A stretch of 10,139 nucleotides of DNA from assembly GCA_001798105.1 (NCBI GenBank), contig MGRI01000017.1:1-10139 (forward strand), in the 5' to 3' direction. A program made the position numbers and the translations under genes. The notes under the pieces are model-generated. The model was not told the DNA's origin and did not search any database. It saw only the letters and a program-made list of their open reading frames with translations. Of this stretch, positions 6,607 to 10,139 are shown piece after piece. Source of the DNA: Deltaproteobacteria bacterium RIFCSPHIGHO2_02_FULL_40_11. GTDB lineage: Bacteria; Bdellovibrionota; JACOXK01; 2-02-FULL-40-11. The stretch's first letter is position 1; every line of letters begins with the position of its first letter.

Positions 6607-7500
6607 ATGAACATCTCTTTTGCAAGAAAACCCGACTGGATCAAAGTACGCTTACCTGCAGGTAAAACCTATACTGCGTTAAAAAATCGTGTTGAAAGTC
6701 TAAATTTAAATACCGTTTGCCAAGAGGCAAGGTGTCCCAATATTGAAGAATGCTGGAATAGCGGAACGGCAACGCTCATGCTCATGGGCGATACCTGTAC
6801 CCGAGGCTGTCGGTTTTGTTCTGTGAAAACCGCTCGTATTGGAAACCCTTTGGATCCAGATGAACCCAAAAAAGTGGCAGATACCGTTGAAGCCTTAAAT
6901 TTAAAATATGTTGTTTTAACATCTGTCGATCGAGATGATTTAGAAGATGGCGGGGCAAGTCATTTTGCTGCAACCGTTTGTGAAATAAAAAAACGAAATC
7001 CAAGTATTCTGTGTGAAACCCTGATCCCAGATTTTAAAGGAAACCTCGCCGCTTTAGATACAATGCTTGCTTCGGGTGCAGAAGTGATTTCACAAAATCA
7101 AGAAACAGTTCGAAGGCTGACCCAAAAAGTGCGAGACGGAAAATGTAGCTATGAAACAACACTTTTTGTTTTAGATTATTTAAAATCCAAAAAACCTACA
7201 CTTTTTACAAAATCTTCTTTAATGTTGGGTTTGGGGGAAACAGACCCAGAAGTTTTGGAATGCATGGACGATTTAAGATCTGTGGGCGTTGATATTTTAA
7301 CGTTGGGGCAGTATTTGCAACCCACCAAAAAACAACTTCCTGTAGAAAGTTTTGTGCATCCTACGCGATTTCAAGAGCTTGAAAGCATGGCACGTTCAAA
7401 AGGATTTTTATATGTTGCTTCTGGACCTTTGGTGCGAAGTTCTTATAAAGCAGGAGAGCTCTTCATTCGAAATATTTTAAAAGAAAGGATGTGGGCATGA
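6607..7500 (+). CDS. lipA: Lipoyl synthase (radical SAM)
   Basis: Inserts two sulfurs into protein-bound octanoyl groups to make the lipoyl cofactor of 2-oxo acid dehydrogenases and the glycine cleavage H protein. The radical-SAM cluster motif is CTRGCRFC (C64, C68, C71). The auxiliary cluster that donates sulfur is bound by C38, C43 and C49 (C-x4-C-x5-C) together with a serine in RSSY (277-280). Other family hallmarks are KPDWIKVRLP at the N-terminus, VDRDDLEDGGA (107-117), the IPDFKGN segment (140-146) and LTLGQYLQPT (231-240). The length of 297 is normal and the ATG at 6607 sits just before the conserved KPxW, so the start is firm. One oddity is that the usual NHN ahead of the ET-V segment reads SQN (162-164). 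A near-consensus promoter lies immediately upstream. The stop overlaps the E1 alpha start, tying cofactor synthesis to the dehydrogenase that uses it. Confidence 0.97.
   Translation: MNISFARKPDWIKVRLPAGKTYTALKNRVESLNLNTVCQEARCPNIEECWNSGTATLMLMGDTCTRGCRFCSVKTARIGNPLDPDEPKKVADTVEALNLKYVVLTSVDRDDLEDGGASHFAATVCEIKKRNPSILCETLIPDFKGNLAALDTMLASGAEVISQNQETVRRLTQKVRDGKCSYETTLFVLDYLKSKKPTLFTKSSLMLGLGETDPEVLECMDDLRSVGVDILTLGQYLQPTKKQLPVESFVHPTRFQELESMARSKGFLYVASGPLVRSSYKAGELFIRNILKERMWA
7484..7489 (+). promoter_or_regulatory. Ribosome binding site that sets the E1 alpha start
   Basis: AAAGGA lies inside the end of lipA. It is 7 nt before the ATG at 7497 but only 1 nt before the in-frame GTG at 7491. 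Spacing therefore favours the ATG start, giving the usual ATGA overlap with the lipA stop. Confidence 0.6.
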
Positions 7501-8615
7501 TGCAAGAAGACATGATTCAAATTCTAAAACCAAACGGTGAACTCGTGGATTCTGCTTTGGAACCCAAACTTTCAAAAGAGGAACTTCAGAAACTCTATCA
7601 TTCTATGGTGATGGTGCGTCTTTTAGACGAACGCATGTTGATGCTCCAACGTCAAGGTCGAATTGGATTTTGCGTGACGTGTCTTGGGCAGGAAGCTTTG
7701 GCGGGGAGTGGCTTGGCCCTTCAAAAAAACGATTGGGTCTTTCCGGCGTATCGAGAATATGTTGTGGCCCTCATTCGTGGGATGCCTCTTTTAGACATGA
7801 TGGGGCAATATTTTGGAAATGAATTAGACCCCCTTCAAGGACGCCAAATGCCAAACCATTTTTCGCATAAAGAAACAAATTTTGTTTCCATTTCTTCGCC
7901 CATTGGGACGCAGTTGGGACACGCCGCAGGCGCAGCCATTGCTTCTAAAATTAAAAAAGATAAAAATGTGGTCATTACTTATTGTGGCGATGGGGGAACC
8001 TCTTCCACCGATTTTCATGCTGGGTTAAATATGGCAGCCATTCATCAAGCGCCGTGTATTTTCTTTTGTTCCAATAATCAGTATGCCATTTCTGTTCCTG
8101 TAGAAAAGCAAACGGGGGTAAAGGTTTTGGTCGATAAAGCAAAAGCTTACGGGATGAGAGGCGTTCGTGTGGATGGCAACGATGTTTTGGCCGTGTACCA
8201 AGTCGTAAAAGAAGCAGCCGATCGTGCACGGGAGGGCAAAGGGCCAACCTTTATTGAGTCTGTTACGTTTCGCATGGGGCCCCATAGTTCTTCAGATGAT
8301 CCCACCAAATATTGTCCAAAGGAAAAATTTGAAGCTTGGGCCAAAAAAGATCCCATTCAAAGGTTTCAGGTCTATTTAGAGAAAAAAGGGTTGTGGAATG
8401 AAGACTTCGACAAAAAACTTAAAGAAACACTTAAACAAGAAATTTTAGAAGCTGTGGAAAAAGTATCGAAGGCTGCGCCACCAAAAATTTCAACAATCTT
8501 TGAAGGTGTGTACCAAGACATGCCGTATCATTTAAAAATACAACACAATGAACTTTTAGAAGAAGCGAAACACAAAGGCGAATTTATCGATACGTCTGAG
8601 AAGTTTCCACTGTAA
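7497..8615 (+). CDS. 2-oxo acid dehydrogenase E1 component, subunit alpha (branched-chain type)
   Basis: Alpha half of the thiamine-diphosphate-dependent E1 that decarboxylates a 2-oxo acid and passes the acyl group to the lipoyl arm of E2. The ThDP/Mg motif runs from GDGG (164-167) to NN (193-194). Other visible parts are RQGRIGF (52-58), YREY (85-88), GRQMPNHF (115-122), SISSPIGTQ (131-139), VRVDGNDVLAVY (223-234) and the active-site loop GPHSSSDDPTKY (261-272). The GRQMP, SISSP and HSxSDD segments and the ending VYQDMP closely resemble branched-chain 2-oxo acid dehydrogenase E1 alpha (BkdA1/BCKDHA). The N-terminus (IQILKPNGELVD) also resembles Gram-positive PdhA. The substrate could thus be branched-chain 2-oxo acids, pyruvate or both. 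The start at 7497 is chosen on ribosome-site spacing, giving 372 residues; a GTG at 7491 would add two. It overlaps lipA by 4 nt and leaves 9 nt before E1 beta. Confidence 0.93.
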   Translation: MMQEDMIQILKPNGELVDSALEPKLSKEELQKLYHSMVMVRLLDERMLMLQRQGRIGFCVTCLGQEALAGSGLALQKNDWVFPAYREYVVALIRGMPLLDMMGQYFGNELDPLQGRQMPNHFSHKETNFVSISSPIGTQLGHAAGAAIASKIKKDKNVVITYCGDGGTSSTDFHAGLNMAAIHQAPCIFFCSNNQYAISVPVEKQTGVKVLVDKAKAYGMRGVRVDGNDVLAVYQVVKEAADRAREGKGPTFIESVTFRMGPHSSSDDPTKYCPKEKFEAWAKKDPIQRFQVYLEKKGLWNEDFDKKLKETLKQEILEAVEKVSKAAPPKISTIFEGVYQDMPYHLKIQHNELLEEAKHKGEFIDTSEKFPL

Positions 8616-8624
8616 GGAGAAGAC

Positions 8625-9590
8625 ATGGCAGAAATGACACTCTTACAAGCGATTAATGATGGACTCAAAACAGAAATGCGTCGGGATCCAAATGTTGTTG
8701 TTTTTGGAGAAGATGTTGGATTCTTGGGCGGCGTTTTTCGAACCACCGAAGGCATTCAAAAAGAATTTGGAGAGGAACGATGTTTTGATACGCCCTTAAG
8801 TGAAGTTGCCATTTGTGGTACGGCCGTCGGGATGGCAGTGTATGGCATGCGCCCTGTGGCAGAAATTCAGTTTTTAGATTTTATTTATCCTGGCTTTGAC
8901 CAAATTGTTTCAGAAGCTGCAAAAATGCGGTATCGATCGGCGGGACAATTTACGTGTCCATTGGTGATTCGCTCTCCTTATGGTGGTGGGATTAAAGTGG
9001 GACATTATCATTCGCAAAGCACAGAAACATATTTTGCGCATACGCCGGGATTAAAAGTTGTGATTCCTTCAAATCCCAAAGATGCCAAAGGACTTTTAAT
9101 TTCTGCCATTCGAGATCCTGATCCAGTCTTATTTTTAGAGCCAAAAAGATTATATCGCGCGGTGAAAGGGGAGGTGCCCGAAGGCGATTATACAACACCT
9201 TTAGGACAAGCAGAAATTGTTCACCCTGGCCAGGATGTAACCTTAATTGCCTATGGGGCCATGATGCCCATTGCTTTGGAAGCGGCACGCAATGTGGAAG
9301 CTTCCATTGAAGTGATCGATTTAAAAACCATTATGCCTTTAGATATTAAAACGATTTTAGATTCAGCCAAAAAAACGGGGCGTGTGATTACAGTCCATGA
9401 AGCTGTGCGAACCTGTGGGATGGGGGCTGAAATTTCTGCATTGGTTGCAGAACATGCCATGGAATATATGAAAGCCCCGATTTTAAGAGTGACGGGTTTT
9501 GACACACCGTTTCCATATACGTTAGAACATGTGTATTTACCCGACGCCAAGCGGATTGTGATGGCGATTGAAAAAGTGATGGGGTATTGA
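8625..9590 (+). CDS. 2-oxo acid dehydrogenase E1 component, subunit beta (branched-chain type)
   Basis: Beta half of the heterotetrameric E1. It has the normal length of 321 residues with the pyrimidine-binding transketolase domain first: FGEDVG (27-32), then the catalytic Glu60 in DTPLSE (55-60), EIQFLDFIYPGFDQIVSEAAK (80-100) and the active-site His129 in GHYHSQS (126-132). The C-terminal domain follows, with LEPKRLYRA (171-179), DVTLIAYG (204-211), VIDLKTIMPLD (230-240), HEAVRTCGMGAE (258-269) and the closing GFDTPFPYTLE (291-301). These closely resemble BkdA2/BCKDHB and also PdhB. AAGGAG at 8614-8619, overlapping the E1 alpha stop, gives a strong ribosome site 5 nt before the ATG. It forms one enzyme with the preceding alpha subunit. 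A long palindromic element begins 15 nt after the stop and separates it from E2. Confidence 0.95.
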   Translation: MAEMTLLQAINDGLKTEMRRDPNVVVFGEDVGFLGGVFRTTEGIQKEFGEERCFDTPLSEVAICGTAVGMAVYGMRPVAEIQFLDFIYPGFDQIVSEAAKMRYRSAGQFTCPLVIRSPYGGGIKVGHYHSQSTETYFAHTPGLKVVIPSNPKDAKGLLISAIRDPDPVLFLEPKRLYRAVKGEVPEGDYTTPLGQAEIVHPGQDVTLIAYGAMMPIALEAARNVEASIEVIDLKTIMPLDIKTILDSAKKTGRVITVHEAVRTCGMGAEISALVAEHAMEYMKAPILRVTGFDTPFPYTLEHVYLPDAKRIVMAIEKVMGY

Positions 9591-9604
9591 AAAAGCTTAT
9601 GAAA

Positions 9605-9772
9605 ATATTAGACCTCCACCGAAAGATAATTCCCCTTCAGAACCGGCAGTCGCCGCACTCCAGCGGTGCGGCGCTGCCTGCGGCCCTCAGCGCATTTGCA
9701 CTTCGTGACCAAGCCAAATGCGCTTCCGGGACGCTTCTTCAGGGGAATTATCTTTCGGTGGAGGTCTAATAT
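9605..9772. repeat. 168-bp palindromic element with perfect 32-bp inverted arms
   Basis: The left arm at 9605-9636 and right arm at 9741-9772 are exact reverse complements over all 32 bases. The 104-bp core is about 65% G+C by hand count, unlike the A+T-rich genes around it, and holds two more inverted repeats. Hairpin A pairs GGCAG (9645-9649) with CTGCC (9674-9678) and CGCCGCAC (9651-9658) with GTGCGGCG (9666-9673). Hairpin B pairs AGCGCATTTG (9689-9698) with CAAATGCGCT (9715-9724). In RNA this would be a branched structure on a very long stem. A TA dinucleotide flanks both ends (9606-9607 and 9770-9771), compatible with a TA target duplication as made by IS630/Tc1-mariner-type elements, though two bases are weak proof. 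No transposase is encoded. It is most likely a miniature or palindromic mobile element inserted in the operon; an RNA processing or attenuation structure is the alternative. This 202-bp gap is the longest gene-free stretch of the window. Confidence 0.9.
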
Positions 9773-9803
9773 GTTAAGAAAGGAGCTGTTGCATGGAATT
9801 TAA
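9771..9803 (+). other. Possible 10-codon leader ORF overlapping the E2 start
   Basis: ATG at 9771 opens a 10-residue frame (MLRKELLHGI) that stops at 9801-9803, overlapping the E2 start out of frame. GGAGG (9760-9764), inside the right arm of the palindrome, lies 6 nt before it as a ribosome site. That site would be hidden when the 32-bp stem forms. Translation is speculative and may be accidental. Confidence 0.2.
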
Positions 9804-10139
9804 ATTACCAGATTTAGGAGAAGGGGTTCATGAGGGCGAAATTGTAAAATGGTTGGTAAAAGAAGGCGATCTGGTCAAAGAAGATCAACCCATGGTGGAG
9901 GTCATGACCGATAAAGCCACGGTTGAAATTCCAGCCCCCACCCAAGGCAAAATTCAAAAGCTTCATTTTAAAGATGGCGATCAAGTAGAAGTGGGACAAG
10001 TTTTGGTGACGATTGCGCAAGCTGGCGAGTCGGAGCCAAAAGAAAAAGAACCAAAGGAAAAGCCCAAGGTATTGGTGCCAAAAAAACAAGAGACAACTGT
10101 GGCATCTTCACCCGCACAGGTTTTAGCAACACCTGCGGT
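9793..10139 (+). CDS. Dihydrolipoamide acyltransferase E2, N-terminal lipoyl domain (partial)
   Basis: Core subunit of the 2-oxo acid dehydrogenase complex, which takes the acyl group from E1 on a swinging lipoyl arm and transfers it to CoA. The frame is open to the window edge, so only the first 115 residues are visible. Residues 1-77 form a lipoyl domain beginning FKLPDLGEGVHEGEIVKW, with the lipoyl-lysine K41 in MTDKATVEIPAP (38-49). A flexible linker rich in Lys, Glu and Pro follows (81 onward, KEKEPKEKPK) and then an Ala/Pro/Ser stretch. The peripheral-subunit-binding and catalytic domains should lie beyond the window. The sequence fits branched-chain E2 (BkdB) and Gram-positive PDH E2 about equally. 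The ATG at 9793 has a strong ribosome site, AAAGGAG at 9779-9785, spaced 7 nt. The gene is cut off from E1 beta by the palindromic element. Confidence 0.93.
   Translation, partial: MEFKLPDLGEGVHEGEIVKWLVKEGDLVKEDQPMVEVMTDKATVEIPAPTQGKIQKLHFKDGDQVEVGQVLVTIAQAGESEPKEKEPKEKPKVLVPKKQETTVASSPAQVLATPA

Noticed and set aside
6144..6644. 166-codon antisense ORF over the hydrolase gene
   Set aside because: It is opposite a well-supported MBL-fold gene and the lipA promoter, and its composition shows no recognisable domain, so it is a shadow ORF.
7491..7496. GTG at 7491 as the E1 alpha start
   Set aside because: The ribosome site at 7484-7489 would be only 1 nt away. The ATG at 7497 has 7-nt spacing and gives the common ATGA overlap.
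9587..9769. 60-codon + strand ORF in the E1 beta-E2 gap
   Set aside because: It lies almost wholly within the inverted-repeat element, starts with TTG inside the E1 beta end, and its sequence follows the palindrome. It resembles no family.

Overview
The window reads as a bacterial chromosome segment from a diderm-like organism of moderate, A+T-leaning composition, with every supported gene on the + strand and very little intergenic space. The gene set (proton-translocating transhydrogenase, Feo iron uptake, a large exported HEAT-repeat protein, lipoyl synthase and a branched-chain-type 2-oxo acid dehydrogenase) would fit a deltaproteobacteria-like or Bdellovibrio-like lineage or a related uncultured group. 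That placement is inference, since no rRNA or phylogenetic marker is present. There is no sign of phage, integrase or plasmid genes.

Region 1 (1-114) is the 3' end of a gene matching the C-terminus of the NAD(P) transhydrogenase beta subunit, PntB. A 77-bp gap follows. It carries a promoter-like pair and, next to it, a good match to a Fur box just before feoB.

Region 2 (192-6553) is a run of five tightly packed genes: feoB, a 60-residue cysteine-rich protein that overlaps both neighbours, feoA, a 1161-residue exported HEAT-like protein, and a metallo-beta-lactamase-fold hydrolase. Junctions are overlaps (4, 38 and 1 nt) or a 30-nt gap, so the whole run could be one Fur-controlled transcript. 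FeoB is the ferrous-iron channel/GTPase and FeoA its cytosolic partner. The Cys-rich protein resembles small CxxC proteins that accompany feo genes in anaerobe and deltaproteobacterial genomes. The link of the HEAT protein and the hydrolase to iron is positional only.

Region 3 (6566-10139) starts with a near-consensus promoter lying almost on top of the lipA start codon. lipA is followed by the E1 alpha (4-nt overlap), E1 beta and E2 genes of a 2-oxo acid dehydrogenase complex; E2 runs off the window. LipA makes the lipoyl cofactor that the E2 lipoyl domain (Lys41) carries, so the operon joins cofactor synthesis to its consumer. The E1 subunits look most like branched-chain 2-oxo acid dehydrogenase E1, with some likeness to Gram-positive pyruvate dehydrogenase, so the physiological substrate is open.

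The most striking non-coding structure lies between E1 beta and E2. It is a 168-bp element (9605-9772) with two perfect 32-bp inverted arms enclosing a G+C-rich core that holds two further hairpins. It looks like an inserted palindromic or miniature mobile element, or a strong RNA processing structure, placed inside a metabolic operon. I found no unmistakably new multi-gene system. The palindromic element, the feo-linked Cys-rich protein and the iron-linked HEAT protein are the best candidates for follow-up.
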